From Actinomycetospora chiangmaiensis DSM 45062 (lineage in GTDB: Bacteria; Actinomycetota; Actinomycetes; Mycobacteriales; Pseudonocardiaceae), in contig NZ_KB903244.1 in NCBI RefSeq assembly GCF_000379625.1, positions 20,497 through 84,496 on the forward strand: a stretch of 64,000 nucleotides of DNA, given 5' to 3'. The notes beneath the pieces were generated by a model, which made no database searches, was not told where the DNA came from, and saw only the letters and a program-made list of their open reading frames with translations. This document shows positions 34,522-45,046 of the stretch, piece after piece. The stretch's first letter is position 1. Every line of letters begins with the position of its first letter. The translations under genes and the position numbers were made by a program.

Positions 34522-35580
34522 ATGCCGGACGGGCGGGCGGGGCACCCCCGCGCGGTGATCAGCTGCCCCAAGCGGATGCAGTACGGCCCGTGCGGTGGGG
34601 TCCGGCCCTCCGGGGCCTGCGAGCTCGACGAGGCGCTCCCCTGCCCGTGGACCTCCGAGACCCCCGTGAAGCCCTGGGACGGGCCCGAGCCGGACGCCCC
34701 CGCCGTCGTGGACCCGCCGTTGGTCCTCTCCGACCTCTCGGTCCCCGCCCGGGACCCCGCGACGCTGCGCGCCGTCGCCACGCGCCTGGCCGAGGGCGCC
34801 GACGCCCTGCTCGTCGCCGACCTGCACGACCGCGCCGACTTCCCGCCCACGATGCTCGCCGCCCAGCTGCTGGAGCTCGGCACGCGGCCGTGGGTGACGC
34901 TGACCTGCCGGGACCGCAACCGCGTGGTGCTCGAGCAGGAGGTCGTCGGGCTGGCCGCGCTCGGCGTGGGCGGGGTGCTGTGCGTGACCGGGGACAGCCG
35001 CCCGGGCAGCGGCGCGGGCACGACGGTCGGCGCGGGCGCCACCCAGGTCTTCGACCTCGACGCCACCCGGCTCGCCCACCTCGCGGCCTCCGCCGGGCTC
35101 GTCGCCACGGCGACCGCCGCGCCCGCCGCCCCGCCGCTCGCGGGCCGCGCCGCGGCCCTCGCCGCCAAGCAGGCCGCCGGGGCCCGGCTCGTCGTCACCA
35201 ACCACGTCGCCTCCCCTGCGGTGCTCGACGACTTCCTGACGGCGGGTCGCGCGGCGGGGGTGACCATCCCGGTGATCGCCGGGGTCGCCGTGTTCACCGA
35301 CGCCCGCACCGCCCGCGCGCTCGCCGACCTCCCCGGTCTGGACCTCGACCCGGCGGCCGTCGCGACGGTGCTCGACGCCGACGACCCGGTCGAGGCCGGC
35401 ATCGAGGTGGCCGTCGCCGAGGCGCGGGCGCTGCTCGCCCTCGAGGGCGTCGTCGGGGTCAATCTGTCCGGTGTGGGTTCGAGTGCCGGGTGGGTACCAG
35501 CGGCCGATCTGAAGGCCGAGGTGGGTCGTCGCGTGCGCGCGGCCCACCGGGCGGGGAGCGAGTCCCTCCGCCCCGGGTGA
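34522..35580 (+). CDS. MetV-like zinc domain fused to methylenetetrahydrofolate reductase-like barrel
   Basis: 352 residues from ATG 34522 with GGGAGG upstream. The N-terminus has the MTHFR C-terminal (MetV, PF12225-type) Cys pattern: ISCPKRMQYGPCGGVRPSGACELDEALPCPW. Residues ~65-340 form a TIM-barrel like MetF: LLVADLHDRADFPPTM, WVTLTCRDRNRVVLEQEVVGLAALGVGGVLCVTGD, ARLVVTNHVAS, IPVIAGVAVFTD. In acetogens MetV and MetF are separate subunits; here they are one chain with the MetV part first. Flavin binding and activity are unproven; a folate or other one-carbon role is plausible. Confidence 0.75.
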   Translation: MPDGRAGHPRAVISCPKRMQYGPCGGVRPSGACELDEALPCPWTSETPVKPWDGPEPDAPAVVDPPLVLSDLSVPARDPATLRAVATRLAEGADALLVADLHDRADFPPTMLAAQLLELGTRPWVTLTCRDRNRVVLEQEVVGLAALGVGGVLCVTGDSRPGSGAGTTVGAGATQVFDLDATRLAHLAASAGLVATATAAPAAPPLAGRAAALAAKQAAGARLVVTNHVASPAVLDDFLTAGRAAGVTIPVIAGVAVFTDARTARALADLPGLDLDPAAVATVLDADDPVEAGIEVAVAEARALLALEGVVGVNLSGVGSSAGWVPAADLKAEVGRRVRAAHRAGSESLRPG

Positions 35581-35591
35581 GGGGGCGTGGG

Positions 35592-36356
35592 GTGCAGGAG
35601 GCGCTCGAGGTCGAGTTCGACACCGTGGCGGCGTGGACCGAGGAGGCGGTGGCCGAGCTCGGCACGGACTTCGCGATCCCGGCCGCCTGCCGCGGCTCCG
35701 GGCGGCCGGCGGACCTGGCGTGGCTGGCGGACGGCCTCGAGCTGACCGACGGCGACCGGTTCCTCGACGCCGGGTCCGGCCTCGGCGGCCCGACGGCGTG
35801 GCTGGTCACCGAGTACTCCTGGCGCTGGCGCGGACCCGTCGTCCTCGCCGAGCCGATGGTCCACGCGGCCACCGCGTCGGTCCGGCTCTTCGGGCACCCC
35901 GCGGTGGCGGCGTGGACCGAGGAGCTGCCGTTGGCGGACGGGACCGTGGACGCCGCCTGGGCCCTGGGCGTGCTCGACACGGTGCCGGACAAGCGCGCCG
36001 TGCTCACCGAGCTGCACCGGGTCCTGCGCCCCGGCGGCCGACTGGGGCTGCTCGTCCTCGTCGCCCGCGGCGAGCGGGCCGGCGACCTGGAGTCCAACTC
36101 CTTCCCCACCGACGTCGACCTGCACCGCGACCTCGCCGCCACCGGGTTCCGGGTGCACGACCGGGTGGAGGCCTCGACGCTGCCCGACGCGCCCCCGGCG
36201 TGGACCCGCCGCGCCGACGCCGTGGAGTCCTTCCTGGCCGACCGGCACGCCGACGACCCGGCCTGGCACCAGGCGCAGGAGCAGACCGCCGTGCTCGGGG
36301 GGCTGCTCGACTCCCGCGACGTGGTCATCGTGCTGCTGCGCTGCGAGCGGGTCTGA
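35592..36356 (+). CDS. SAM-dependent methyltransferase
   Basis: 254 residues from a GTG at 35592, 11 bases after the MetV-MetF-like gene, so likely cotranscribed. Class I fold: motif I RFLDAGSGLGGPTAWL, VVLAEPMVHAA, WALGVLDTVPDKRAVLTELHRVLRPGGRLGLLVLV. The N-terminal EFDTVAAWTEEAVAELGTDFAIPAACRGSGRP is a lid typical of small-molecule methyltransferases. Substrate unknown. Confidence 0.8.
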   Translation: MQEALEVEFDTVAAWTEEAVAELGTDFAIPAACRGSGRPADLAWLADGLELTDGDRFLDAGSGLGGPTAWLVTEYSWRWRGPVVLAEPMVHAATASVRLFGHPAVAAWTEELPLADGTVDAAWALGVLDTVPDKRAVLTELHRVLRPGGRLGLLVLVARGERAGDLESNSFPTDVDLHRDLAATGFRVHDRVEASTLPDAPPAWTRRADAVESFLADRHADDPAWHQAQEQTAVLGGLLDSRDVVIVLLRCERV

Positions 36357-36537
36357 CCCCGCCCGGGGCCGGATCGCCTGGCGGTACGGCCGGTCGAGTG
36401 ACCTCCGCTGGAGTGGACCACCCGACGCGGGATCGGTTCAGTCCGGCGCGGGTACCTGCGTGTCGGCTGGCTCGCGGGGGCGCTCGGCCGTTGTGCTGGA
36501 CAGGCCGCTCCCACCTCGGGGGCAGGAGGAGGAATCC

Positions 36538-36873
36538 GTGACGTACGACGCGGTCAGCGCCTACACCGTCCTGCTCGGGGACGGGGTCGGCCCGACGACG
36601 GTGAGCGTGCACGGCAGCGCCGTGGACGCGTGGGCGGCCCTGGCGTCCGCCCTCGGGGTCGTCCCCGCCGCGGCGCACCGGCGGCGGTTCGGGTTCCGGG
36701 CGAACGCCGGGGTCGTGCCGCGGGACGGGCTCGCGCACGAGGAGGTGCACGAGGCCGCCGAGACGTGGCGCACGCTGGACCCGGAGCGCCGGTTCTGGCA
36801 GGTCACCTCGCACCGGCTGCAGGTGACCGTGCCGGCCATCAACACGAGCCCGCTCGTGAGCAGGAGCGCCTGA
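36538..36873 (+). CDS. Hypothetical protein
   Basis: 111 residues from a GTG with AGGAGG upstream. Pattern: VSAYTVLLGDGVGPTTVSVHGSAVDAWAALASALGVVPAAAHRRRFGFRANAGVVPRDGLAHEEVHEAAETWRTLDPERRFWQVTSHRLQVTVP. A ferredoxin-like alpha-beta fold is possible. No motif recognised. It ends just before a strong terminator hairpin. Confidence 0.6.
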   Translation: MTYDAVSAYTVLLGDGVGPTTVSVHGSAVDAWAALASALGVVPAAAHRRRFGFRANAGVVPRDGLAHEEVHEAAETWRTLDPERRFWQVTSHRLQVTVPAINTSPLVSRSA

Positions 36874-36888
36874 ATCCGACCGCCCCCG

Positions 36889-36945
36889 ACCTGACGAACG
36901 GGTCGTTCGTGCGCTGTATCGGCACGAACGACCCGTTCGTCAGGT
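36889..36945. terminator. Perfect 23-24-bp hairpin terminator between convergent genes
   Basis: Arms at 36889-36912 and 36922-36945 (core CTGACGAACGGGTCGTTCGT and its complement) are perfectly complementary around a nine-base loop. Each arm is itself palindromic (CGAACGGGTCGTTCG), so cruciform or alternative folds are possible. It separates the hypothetical gene from the convergent gltD. Confidence 0.85.
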
Positions 36946-36961
36946 TCAGGGGTGGCGGCAC

Positions 36962-38425
36962 CTACGCGAACGCCCGGTCCCCCGGGTTGATCGGACGCGG
37001 CAGGACGGTGCGGCCGGTCAGCTTCTCGTCGACGCCGCGGGCGGCCGAGCGGCCCTCCGCGATCGCCCACACGATCAGCGACTGCCCGCGGCCGGCGTCG
37101 CCGGCGACGAACACGTTCGGCACCGACGTCTCGTAGGAGGCGTCGCGGCGGACGTTGCCCCGGTCGTCGAGCTCGACCCCGAGCGCCTCGACCAGGCCCT
37201 CGCGCTGCGGGCCGAGGAAGCCCATCGCGAGGAACACGAGGTCGGCCGGGATCTCGCGCTCGCTGCCCTCGACCGGCTGGAACTTCCCCTCGACGCGCTG
37301 TACGTCGACGAGCTTGAGCGCCCGCAGGTGGCCGTGCTCGTCGCCGAGGAACTCCTCGGTGTTCACCGAGAACAGCCGCTCGCCGCCCTCCTCGTGGGCC
37401 GAGGAGACCCGGAAGACGGCCGGGTAGGTCGGCCACGGGTTCGAGGCGGGCCGGTCGGCCGGCGGGATCGGCATGATCTCCAGCTGGGTCACCGAGGCGG
37501 CGCCCTGCCGGTGGGCGGTGCCGACGCAGTCGGCCCCGGTGTCCCCGCCGCCGATCACGACGACGTGCTTGCCCTCGGCGTCGATGTCGGAGCGCGCGTA
37601 GTCGCCCTGCTGCACCCGGTTCGACGGGGGCAGGTACTCCATCGCCTGGTGCACGCCGTGGTTCTCCCGGCCCGGGATGGGCAGGTCCCGCCACGCCGTG
37701 GCGCCGACGGCGAGCACGATCGCGTCGAAGCGCTCCTGCAGCTCGGCCACGGAGATGTCGTGCGGGCCGGACCCGCCGACCTCGACGCCCGCGACGAAGT
37801 GCGTGCCCTCGGCGGCCATCTGCCCGAGCCGCCGGTCGAGCCGACGCTTCTCCATCTTGAACTCGGGGATGCCGTAGCGCAGCAGGCCGCCGATGCGGTC
37901 GGCCTTCTCGTACACGGTGACGTCGTGCCCGGCGCGGGTGAGCTGCTGGGCGGTGGCGAGGCCGGACGGACCGGAGCCGATGACGGCGACCGAGAACCCG
38001 GTCTTCGTCTCGGGCAACTCCGGGCGGACCCAGCCCTCCTCCCAGGCACGGTCGATGATCTCGATCTCGACCTGCTTGATGGTGACCGGGTCCGAGTTGA
38101 TCCCGAGCACGCACGCCGCCTCGCACGGGGCGGGGCACAGCGTCCCGGTGAACTCCGGGAAGTTGTTCGTGGCGTGCAGGCGCTCGATGGCCTCCGACCA
38201 GTCGTCGCGCCACACCAGGTCGTTCCACTCCGGGATCATGTTCCCGAGCGGGCAGCCCTGGTGGCAGAACGGGATGCCGCAGTCCATGCAACGCCCGGCC
38301 TGCTTCTTGAGCGTCGTCTCGTTGAGCTCCTCGTAGACCTCGTGCCAGTCCTTCAGGCGCAGGTCGACGGGCCGGCGGCGCGGCAGCTCGCGGCCGGTGG
38401 TGAGGAATCCGCGGGGGTCAGCCAC
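36962..38425 (-). CDS. gltD: Glutamate synthase small subunit
   Basis: 487 residues. N-terminal iron-sulphur region [29 protein letters not shown], then FAD domain [48 protein letters not shown] and NADPH domain [40 protein letters not shown] is the second FAD contact. It passes NADPH electrons to GltB for glutamate formation from glutamine and 2-oxoglutarate. Start overlaps the gltB stop by 8 bases. Confidence 0.97.
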   Translation of the reverse strand: MADPRGFLTTGRELPRRRPVDLRLKDWHEVYEELNETTLKKQAGRCMDCGIPFCHQGCPLGNMIPEWNDLVWRDDWSEAIERLHATNNFPEFTGTLCPAPCEAACVLGINSDPVTIKQVEIEIIDRAWEEGWVRPELPETKTGFSVAVIGSGPSGLATAQQLTRAGHDVTVYEKADRIGGLLRYGIPEFKMEKRRLDRRLGQMAAEGTHFVAGVEVGGSGPHDISVAELQERFDAIVLAVGATAWRDLPIPGRENHGVHQAMEYLPPSNRVQQGDYARSDIDAEGKHVVVIGGGDTGADCVGTAHRQGAASVTQLEIMPIPPADRPASNPWPTYPAVFRVSSAHEEGGERLFSVNTEEFLGDEHGHLRALKLVDVQRVEGKFQPVEGSEREIPADLVFLAMGFLGPQREGLVEALGVELDDRGNVRRDASYETSVPNVFVAGDAGRGQSLIVWAIAEGRSAARGVDEKLTGRTVLPRPINPGDRAFA

Positions 38426-41400
38426 GAGCGGCCTCCATGATCGCGTCGTTCACGTCGCGGCCGTCGCGCTCGGCGTCGGCGGTCGCTTCCAGGACCCGCT
38501 TGAAGTCCACGGGCATGACCTTGGTGAACCGCATCGCCGCGGTCTCCCAGTCGGTGAGCAGCCCGTGCGCGACGGCGGAGTCGGTCGCCGCGTAGTGCTT
38601 CTCCACGAGGGCCCGCAGCTCCTCGAGGTCGGAGGCGTCCGGCACCTCCAGCTCCACCATCTGGTGGTTCACCCGCTGCTCGGGCAGGTCGAGCACGTAG
38701 GCCACGCCGCCGGACATGCCGGCCGCGAAGTTGCGCCCGATCGGCCCGAGGATCACCGCGCGGCCCCCGGTCATGTACTCGCAGCCGTGGTCACCCACGC
38801 CCTCGACCACCGCGTGCGCCCCGGAGTTGCGCACGCAGAAGCGCTCGCCGACCTTCCCGCGCAGGAAGATCTCGCCCTCGGTGGCGCCGTAGGCGATGAC
38901 GTTGCCGGCGACGATGTTGTCCTCGGCCACGAGCGGGGCGTCGGGGTGCGGCCGCACGCTGATGCGCCCGCCGGAGAGGCCCTTGCCGCAGAAGTCGTTC
39001 GTGTCGCCGATCAGCCGCAGGGTCACCCCGCGCGGCAGGAACGCCCCGAACGACTGCCCGCCGGACCCGGTGAAGGTCACGTCGATCGTGTCGTCGGGCA
39101 GCCCCGCCCCGCCCCAGCGCTTCGTCACCTCGCTGCCGAGCATCGTGCCGACGGTGCGGTTGACGTTGCGGACGGGCAGCTCGAGGTGCACCGGCGACCC
39201 GTTCGCCAGCGCACCCTCGGCGAGCTGGATCAGGGTGTGGTCGAGCGCCTTGTCGAGGCCGTGGTCCTGGCTCTTCGAGCAGAACAGGGTCTGCTCGGCG
39301 AAGGAGCCGCGGAGCTCCGGCCGGTGCAGGATCGGCGCGAGGTCGAGACCCTCGGCCTTCCAGTGCGACTCGGCCGCCCGGGTGTCGAGCACCTCGGTGT
39401 GGCCGATCGCCTCCTCCAGCGACCGGAAGCCCAGTGCCGCGAGGTGCTCGCGCACCTCCTGCGCGATGAACTCCATGAAGGCCACGACGTAGTCGGCCTT
39501 GCCGTCGAACTTGGCGCGCAGCTTCGGGTTCTGCGTCGCGACGCCCACGGGGCAGGTGTCGAGGTGGCAGACGCGCATCATGATGCAGCCCGAGACCACC
39601 AGCGGCGCCGTCGCGAAGCCGTACTCCTCGGCGCCGAGCAGCGCCGCGATCATCACGTCGCGGCCGGTCTTCAGCTGCCCGTCGGTCTGCACCACGATGC
39701 GGTCGCGCAGACCGTTGAGCAGCAGCGTCTGCTGGGTCTCGGCGAGGCCGAGCTCCCACGGACCGCCCGCGTGCTTGATCGACGAGAGCGGAGAGGCCCC
39801 CGTCCCGCCGTCGTGCCCGGAGATGAGCACGACGTCGGCCTTGGCCTTGGACACGCCGGCCGCGACGGTGCCGACCCCGACCTGGCTCACCAGCTTGACG
39901 TGGACCCGCGCCGCCGGGTTGGCGTTCTTCAGGTCGTGGATCAGCTGGGCGATGTCCTCGATCGAGTAGATGTCGTGGTGCGGCGGCGGGCTGATCAGGC
40001 CCACCCCCGGCGTCGAGAAGCGGGTCTTCGCGATCCAGGGGTAGACCTTGTGGCCGGGCAGCTGCCCGCCCTCGCCGGGCTTCGCGCCCTGCGCGATCTT
40101 GATCTGGATGTCGTCGGCGTTGACCAGGTACTCGCTCGTCACGCCGAAGCGACCGGAGGCCACCTGCTTGACGGCGGAGCGGCGCGAGTCGCCGTTCGCG
40201 TCGCGGGTGAAGCGCGACGGGTCCTCGCCGCCCTCACCGGTGTTCGAGCGCCCGCCGAGCCGGTTCATCGCGATCGCGAGGACCTCGTGCATCTCCTGCG
40301 AGATCGACCCGTAGGAGATGGCACCGGTGTTGAACCGCCTGACGATCGCCGAGACCGGCTCGACCTCCTCGATCGGCACCGGCGTGCGGTCGCCGTCCTT
40401 GAACCCGAACAGCCCGCGGAGCGTCAGCAGCGCGCTCGACTGCTCGTCGACGGCGCGCGTGTACTCCTTGAACGTGTCGTAGTTCTGGGTGCGCGTGGAG
40501 TGCTGCAGCTTGAACACCGTGTGCGGGTTGAAGACGTGCAGCTCGCCCTCGCGGCGCCACTGGTACTCCCCGCCGACCACGAGCTCGCGGTGCGCGGCGT
40601 GCACGCCGTCGGCCGGCCACGCCACGCGGTGGCGGATCGCGACCTCCTCGGCGAGGACGTCGTAGGAGATGCCGCCGAGGCGCGACGTGGTACCGGTGAA
40701 GCAGTCCTCGACGACCTCCTCCCCGAGGCCGATGGCCTCGAAGATCTGCGCGCCGATGTAGGACGCGACCGTGGAGACCCCCATCTTGCTCATGACCTTG
40801 CGGACGCCCTTGGCCAGCGCCTCGACAACGTTGCGGGTGGCGGTGGGCACGCCGACGCCGGTGATGACGCCACGGTCGATGAGGTCCGCGACCGAGTCGA
40901 GGGCCAGGTACGGGTTGACCGCGGAGGCGCCGTAGCCGAGCAGCAGCGAGACGTGGTGGGTCTCGCGGACGTCACCGGCCTCGACGACGAGGTCGATCCG
41001 GGTGCGGGTCTTCTCCCTCACGAGGTGCTGGTGCACCGCGCCGGTGAGCAGGAGCGACGGGATCGGCGCGAACCGGGCGTCGGAGTTGCGGTCGGACAGG
41101 ATGATCACGCGGGCGCCCTCGGCGATCGCGGCCGAGACCTCCGCGCGGATCTCGGCGAGGCGACCGCGCAGGGCCTCACCTCCGCCGCCGACCTCGTAGA
41201 GCCCGGAGACGACGTGCGGGGCGAAGCCCGGCAGGTTCCCGTCGTCGTTGATGCCGACCAGCTGCGCGAGCTCGTCGTCGTCGATGACGGGCAGCGGCAG
41301 GACGACGCGGCGGCAGGACGCCGGCGAGACCTCGAGCAGGTTGGTCTCCGAGCCCAGCTGGACCTGCAGCGAGGTGACGAGCTCCTCGCGGTAGGCGTCC

Positions 41401-43097
41401 AGCGGCGGGTTGGTCACCTGCGCGAACAGCTGGGTGAAGTAGTCGTAGAGCGAGCGGCTGCGGCTGGAGAACGCCGCGAGGGGCGCGTCGTTCCCCATCG
41501 AGCCGGTGGCCTCGGCGCCGCCCGTCGCCATCGGGCGCAGGAGCAGCGTGAGCTCCTCGCCGGTGTAGCCGAAGGTCTGCTGCCGGCGGACCAGCACGTC
41601 GTGGTCGAACGGCACGCGGTGGCGGGCCGGCAGGTCGGCCAGCTCGATCATCCCGGCGTGCAGCCACTCGGCGTACGGGTGCTCGGCGGCCAGCTCGCCC
41701 TTGATCTCGTCGTCGTCGACGATGCGGCGCCCGACGGTGTCGACGAGGAACATGCGGCCGGGCTCGAGCCGGCCCTTGCGTACGACGGCCGAGGGCTCGA
41801 TGTCGAGCACGCCGACCTCGGAGCCGAGGACGACCAGGCCGTCCTCGGTGACCCAGTACCGGGCGGGACGCAGCCCGTTGCGGTCGAGCACGGCGCCGAT
41901 GACGGAGCCGTCGGTGAAGGCCGCGAGCGCGGGACCGTCCCAGGCCTCCATGAGCGTGGAGTGGTACCGGTAGAAGGCCCGGCGCGCCGGGTCCATCTCG
42001 GTGTGGTTCTCCCACGCCTCCGGGATCATCATCAGCACGGCGTGCGGCAGCGACCGGCCACCGAGGTGCAGCAGCTCCAGCACCTCGTCGAAGCTCGCCG
42101 AGTCGCTGGCCCCGGGCGTGACGATCGGGAACAGCCGGTCCATGTCGTACGTGGAGAACGCGCCGGTCGAGAGCATCGACTCGCGGGCCCGCATCCAGTT
42201 GCGGTTGCCGCGCAGCGTGTTGATCTCGCCGTTGTGCGCGAGGTAGCGGTACGGGTGCGCGAGGCCCCAGGCAGGGAAGGTGTTCGTCGAGAACCGGCTG
42301 TGCACCAGGGCGATCGAGCTGGTGGTGCGCTCGTCGGTGAGGTCGGCGTAGAACGGGCCGAGCTGCTCCTCGGCGAGCATGCCCTTGTAGACCACGGTGC
42401 GGCTCGACAGCGAGGGGAAGTACGTCTCGCAGCCCGCGGCCCGGGTCTCGTGCTCGGTGCGCTTGCGCAGCGCGAAGGCACGGCGCTCCATCGTGAGCTC
42501 GATGCCGGCCGCGTCGTCGCCCGCGTTCGGGGTGTCGACGACGGCGTCCACGCCGCCCGGGAGGCCGACGAACAGCTGCCGGAAGGTCGGCATGACCTCG
42601 CGGGCGGTCGGGCCGATGCCCGCGCCGTCGGGGTCGACGGGCAGCTCGCGCCAGGCGAGGACGTCGACGCCCTCCTCGGCGGCGAGCCGCTCGACGATCG
42701 CGACCGCCTCGGCGGCCCGCTCCGGGTCCGCGGGCAGGAAGGCCACGCCGGCGGCGTAGCGGCCTGCCCCGGGCAGCGTCACGCCCTGCTCGGCGAGCAC
42801 CGGGCGGTAGAGGCCGTCCGGGAGCTGGATGAGGATGCCCGCGCCGTCCCCGGTCGCGTGCTCGGCACCACGGGCACCGCGGTGCTCGAGGTTGATCAGC
42901 GCCGTCAGCCCCTTGGCGACGATGCCGTGGTCACGGCGACCGGCGATGTCGGCGACGAAGGAGACCCCGCACGCGTCGTGCTCGTGGGCCGGGTCGTAGA
43001 GCCCCTGCGGCGCGGGGGCCGTCGTGGTGGGGCTGGTGGCAGGGGTCGTGGTGGTGGCGGCGGTGCCGTCGGCGGCTGCCCCGGAGGTGATGGTCAC
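38418..43097 (-). CDS. gltB: Glutamate synthase large subunit
   Basis: 1559 residues from a GTG at 43097. N-terminal glutaminase: the nucleophile Cys43 (DACGVSF) follows a ~42-residue Thr/Ala-rich propeptide that is removed in the family. Central and FMN synthase domains: [69 protein letters not shown], the 3Fe-4S cysteines ([21 protein letters not shown]), and the C-terminal GXGXG beta-helix ([44 protein letters not shown]). Central nitrogen assimilation enzyme, cotranscribed with gltD. Confidence 0.97.
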   Translation of the reverse strand: MTITSGAAADGTAATTTTPATSPTTTAPAPQGLYDPAHEHDACGVSFVADIAGRRDHGIVAKGLTALINLEHRGARGAEHATGDGAGILIQLPDGLYRPVLAEQGVTLPGAGRYAAGVAFLPADPERAAEAVAIVERLAAEEGVDVLAWRELPVDPDGAGIGPTAREVMPTFRQLFVGLPGGVDAVVDTPNAGDDAAGIELTMERRAFALRKRTEHETRAAGCETYFPSLSSRTVVYKGMLAEEQLGPFYADLTDERTTSSIALVHSRFSTNTFPAWGLAHPYRYLAHNGEINTLRGNRNWMRARESMLSTGAFSTYDMDRLFPIVTPGASDSASFDEVLELLHLGGRSLPHAVLMMIPEAWENHTEMDPARRAFYRYHSTLMEAWDGPALAAFTDGSVIGAVLDRNGLRPARYWVTEDGLVVLGSEVGVLDIEPSAVVRKGRLEPGRMFLVDTVGRRIVDDDEIKGELAAEHPYAEWLHAGMIELADLPARHRVPFDHDVLVRRQQTFGYTGEELTLLLRPMATGGAEATGSMGNDAPLAAFSSRSRSLYDYFTQLFAQVTNPPLDAYREELVTSLQVQLGSETNLLEVSPASCRRVVLPLPVIDDDELAQLVGINDDGNLPGFAPHVVSGLYEVGGGGEALRGRLAEIRAEVSAAIAEGARVIILSDRNSDARFAPIPSLLLTGAVHQHLVREKTRTRIDLVVEAGDVRETHHVSLLLGYGASAVNPYLALDSVADLIDRGVITGVGVPTATRNVVEALAKGVRKVMSKMGVSTVASYIGAQIFEAIGLGEEVVEDCFTGTTSRLGGISYDVLAEEVAIRHRVAWPADGVHAAHRELVVGGEYQWRREGELHVFNPHTVFKLQHSTRTQNYDTFKEYTRAVDEQSSALLTLRGLFGFKDGDRTPVPIEEVEPVSAIVRRFNTGAISYGSISQEMHEVLAIAMNRLGGRSNTGEGGEDPSRFTRDANGDSRRSAVKQVASGRFGVTSEYLVNADDIQIKIAQGAKPGEGGQLPGHKVYPWIAKTRFSTPGVGLISPPPHHDIYSIEDIAQLIHDLKNANPAARVHVKLVSQVGVGTVAAGVSKAKADVVLISGHDGGTGASPLSSIKHAGGPWELGLAETQQTLLLNGLRDRIVVQTDGQLKTGRDVMIAALLGAEEYGFATAPLVVSGCIMMRVCHLDTCPVGVATQNPKLRAKFDGKADYVVAFMEFIAQEVREHLAALGFRSLEEAIGHTEVLDTRAAESHWKAEGLDLAPILHRPELRGSFAEQTLFCSKSQDHGLDKALDHTLIQLAEGALANGSPVHLELPVRNVNRTVGTMLGSEVTKRWGGAGLPDDTIDVTFTGSGGQSFGAFLPRGVTLRLIGDTNDFCGKGLSGGRISVRPHPDAPLVAEDNIVAGNVIAYGATEGEIFLRGKVGERFCVRNSGAHAVVEGVGDHGCEYMTGGRAVILGPIGRNFAAGMSGGVAYVLDLPEQRVNHQMVELEVPDASDLEELRALVEKHYAATDSAVAHGLLTDWETAAMRFTKVMPVDFKRVLEATADAERDGRDVNDAIMEAARG

Positions 43098-43700
43098 GGC
43101 CTCGTGCCCTCCCGTCGTCGTCGTGTGGTGGCCCGGAACTGGTCCGGATGCGGAGCGTTCGCACCGGGACGTCCCCGGGCTGGATCGGCGGGCGGCACGC
43201 GAGTGCCGCCCGGGAGGCGGGCGGTGTGCTGGGGATCGGGCCGGCTCCGTCGGCCGGGTCGCGTCCGTGCGTCCCGCGCCGGACGTCGAGCCGGGTGGTG
43301 GCCCAAGCAACCTGACGTTAACGGTGGCGATCGCCGAGCGCACGCATCGCCGACCGATCCGAACCGTGCTGATCGCCACGTTGCGGCAACGAGCCGGCCG
43401 CCCGGGTGTCACCGCGCGGGGACGACGCTGTCCGCGGCGGTGGCACGTGTGGTGGTGGTACGGCGTCCGGCTCGCCGCGCGGGGTCACCGCGGCGGGCGG
43501 CCGGTCCCGGTCGTCCGACGGTCCCTGCCGCAGCCCGATCTGCGGGGACCGTCGGGTATCGGGGCCCCGGTGTCGGGGTATGCCGTTACCGTGTCGAACG
43601 GGTGTTCGATCGAGCGGCGGGTCTGTGCCGACCCGCGGTCCGATCGTCGCCCGTCACCAGCCGACCACGCCGCACGACGGCCGAGACCTCGGGAGCCATC
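43098..43700. other. Divergent promoter region of gltB and the DUF3072 gene
   Basis: No gene supported. An interrupted inverted repeat lies at 43320-43332 and 43371-43382 (AACGGTGGCGATC and GATCGCCACGTT, one bulge, 38-base spacer), a candidate regulator-binding pair for gltB. A LexA box is at 43594-43609. The remainder is GC-rich with no strong promoter hexamers recognised. Confidence 0.5.
43594..43609. promoter_or_regulatory. LexA (SOS) box upstream of the DUF3072 gene
   Basis: TCGAACGGGTGTTCGA matches TCGAAC-N4-GTTCGA exactly. It lies 91 bases upstream of the DUF3072 ATG on the plus strand and about 500 bases from gltB, so the DUF3072 gene is the likely target. Confidence 0.8.
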
Positions 43701-44171
43701 ATGAGCGAGACCGACACGCGGGACAGTCTGCCGGGCGACACGCCGTCCGGCCAAGACCCTGCCCGTCACACGGGCGTCACACCTCCGGATCCGCACGAGG
43801 TGAAGCAGCAGGGCGAGGGGTCCGTCGCGGAGAAGGACCCGGCGAACTGGGTCACCGGCGACGAGCCGATGACCGGTCCGCAGGCCAGCTACCTCGAGAC
43901 GCTGGCGCAGCAGGCGGGCGAGGAGCCGCCCACCGACCTGACGAAGGCGCAGGCATCCGACGAGATCGAGCGGCTGCAGGGCTCGGCCGACTCGGACCGC
44001 CAGGAACGGCCCACCGACCAGTGGGTCACCGGGGACGAGCCGATGACGGGCCCGCAGGCCAGCTACCTGGAGACGCTCGCCCAGCGGGCCGGGGAGGAGC
44101 CGCCGGCGGACCTGACGAAGTCGCAGGCGTCCCGCGCGATCGACGACCTGCAGCAGCGCACGCAGCAGTGA
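43701..44171 (+). CDS. Tandem DUF3072 protein, probably SOS-regulated
   Basis: 156 residues from ATG 43701 with GGGAG upstream. Two near-identical copies of the DUF3072 unit (WVTGDEPMTGPQASYLETLA followed by Q-AGEEPP-DLTK-QAS--I--LQ), at about residues 50-92 and 109-151, after a hydrophilic N-terminus. Very acidic, no export signal or membrane segment. The unit resembles a small helical DNA-associated or SAP-like fold (TKAQASDEIERLQ), which would fit SOS control, but this is inference. The two copies probably arose by internal duplication. Confidence 0.85.
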   Translation: MSETDTRDSLPGDTPSGQDPARHTGVTPPDPHEVKQQGEGSVAEKDPANWVTGDEPMTGPQASYLETLAQQAGEEPPTDLTKAQASDEIERLQGSADSDRQERPTDQWVTGDEPMTGPQASYLETLAQRAGEEPPADLTKSQASRAIDDLQQRTQQ

Positions 44172-44178
44172 GGCGGCC

Positions 44179-44928
44179 GTGAGGCACGTGTGGCCGCCGG
44201 GCGGTCCGGCCGGGGAACTCGACCGGACCGCCCTCGCGGACCTCTACACCCACCCCGCGCCTGCCGACCGGCCGTTCGTCCGGGTCAACTTCGTCGCCAG
44301 CGCCGACGGCGCGGTGAGTGTCGACGGGCGCTCCACCGGTCTGGCCGCACCGGGTGACCGGACGGTCTTCGGGGTGCTCCGGGAGCTGGCCGACGTGATC
44401 GTGGCCGGGTCGGGCACGGTCCGCGCCGAGAACTACCGGGGGGCGCGGACGTCGGCGCCCGCACGGGCCCGGCGGCGGGCGCGCGGCCAGGCCGCGGTGC
44501 CCCCGGTCGCCGTGGTGACGGCCGCGCCGCGCCTCGATCCGGGGGCCGCGTTGTTCACCGACACCGCCGTCCCCCCGCTCGTCGTCACCACCACCGGGGC
44601 GGCGCCCGAGGCGCGCCGGCGCTACGGCGCGGTCGCCGAGGTCCTCGACGCGGGCGACCTCTCCCCCGCCGCCGTCCTCGACGCCCTCGCCGCCCGAGGG
44701 TGCCGCCGGGTGCTCTGCGAGGGCGGACCGGCCCTCGTCGGGTCCTTCGCGGGCGCCGGGCTGGTCGACGAGCTGTGTCTGTCGCTCGCCCCCCAACTGG
44801 TGGGCTCCGGACCCGGCCGCATCCTGGCCGGTCCGGAGCTCCCGGTGCCGCTGCCGCTGCACCTCGTCTCCGCCCTGGCGCACGACGACGGACTGTTGCT
44901 GCGGTACGCCGTTCGTCCGTTCGAGTGA
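44179..44928 (+). CDS. Pyrimidine reductase family protein (RibD C-terminal-like)
   Basis: 249 residues, GTG start 7 bases after the DUF3072 stop. It has the RibD reductase/dihydrofolate-reductase-like fold: FVRVNFVASADGAVSVDGRSTGLAAPGDRTVFGVLRELADVIVAGSGTVRAENYRG, and the late CRRVLCEGGPALVGSFAGAGLVDELCLSLAPQLVG block that binds NADPH and substrate. No deaminase domain. In actinobacteria such standalone proteins may serve riboflavin synthesis or other reductions; no rib genes are adjacent. Confidence 0.85.
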   Translation: MRHVWPPGGPAGELDRTALADLYTHPAPADRPFVRVNFVASADGAVSVDGRSTGLAAPGDRTVFGVLRELADVIVAGSGTVRAENYRGARTSAPARARRRARGQAAVPPVAVVTAAPRLDPGAALFTDTAVPPLVVTTTGAAPEARRRYGAVAEVLDAGDLSPAAVLDALAARGCRRVLCEGGPALVGSFAGAGLVDELCLSLAPQLVGSGPGRILAGPELPVPLPLHLVSALAHDDGLLLRYAVRPFE

Positions 44929-45046
44929 CAATCCGTGACGGTCTTCCGTCGCAGGGTGTCGGACGGGTAGTCGGCCCCGCACAGCGGTCGCAGCCGACGG
45001 CGGTGCACGACCGCCCCCCGAACCCCTGCGCAGAGGAGCGCCCCTC

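Noticed and set aside
33003-36269. Minus-strand ORF of about 1088 codons covering the Hsp70-like and MetV-MetF genes
   Set aside because: Pro/Arg-rich low-complexity translation, no domain, overlaps four genes with clear domains.
38397-43700. Very long plus-strand ORF opposite gltB running into the DUF3072 gene
   Set aside because: The part opposite gltB has low-complexity Arg/Gly/Val/Ala composition and no motif; only the end from ATG 43701 (with LexA box, ribosome binding site, DUF3072) is a real gene.
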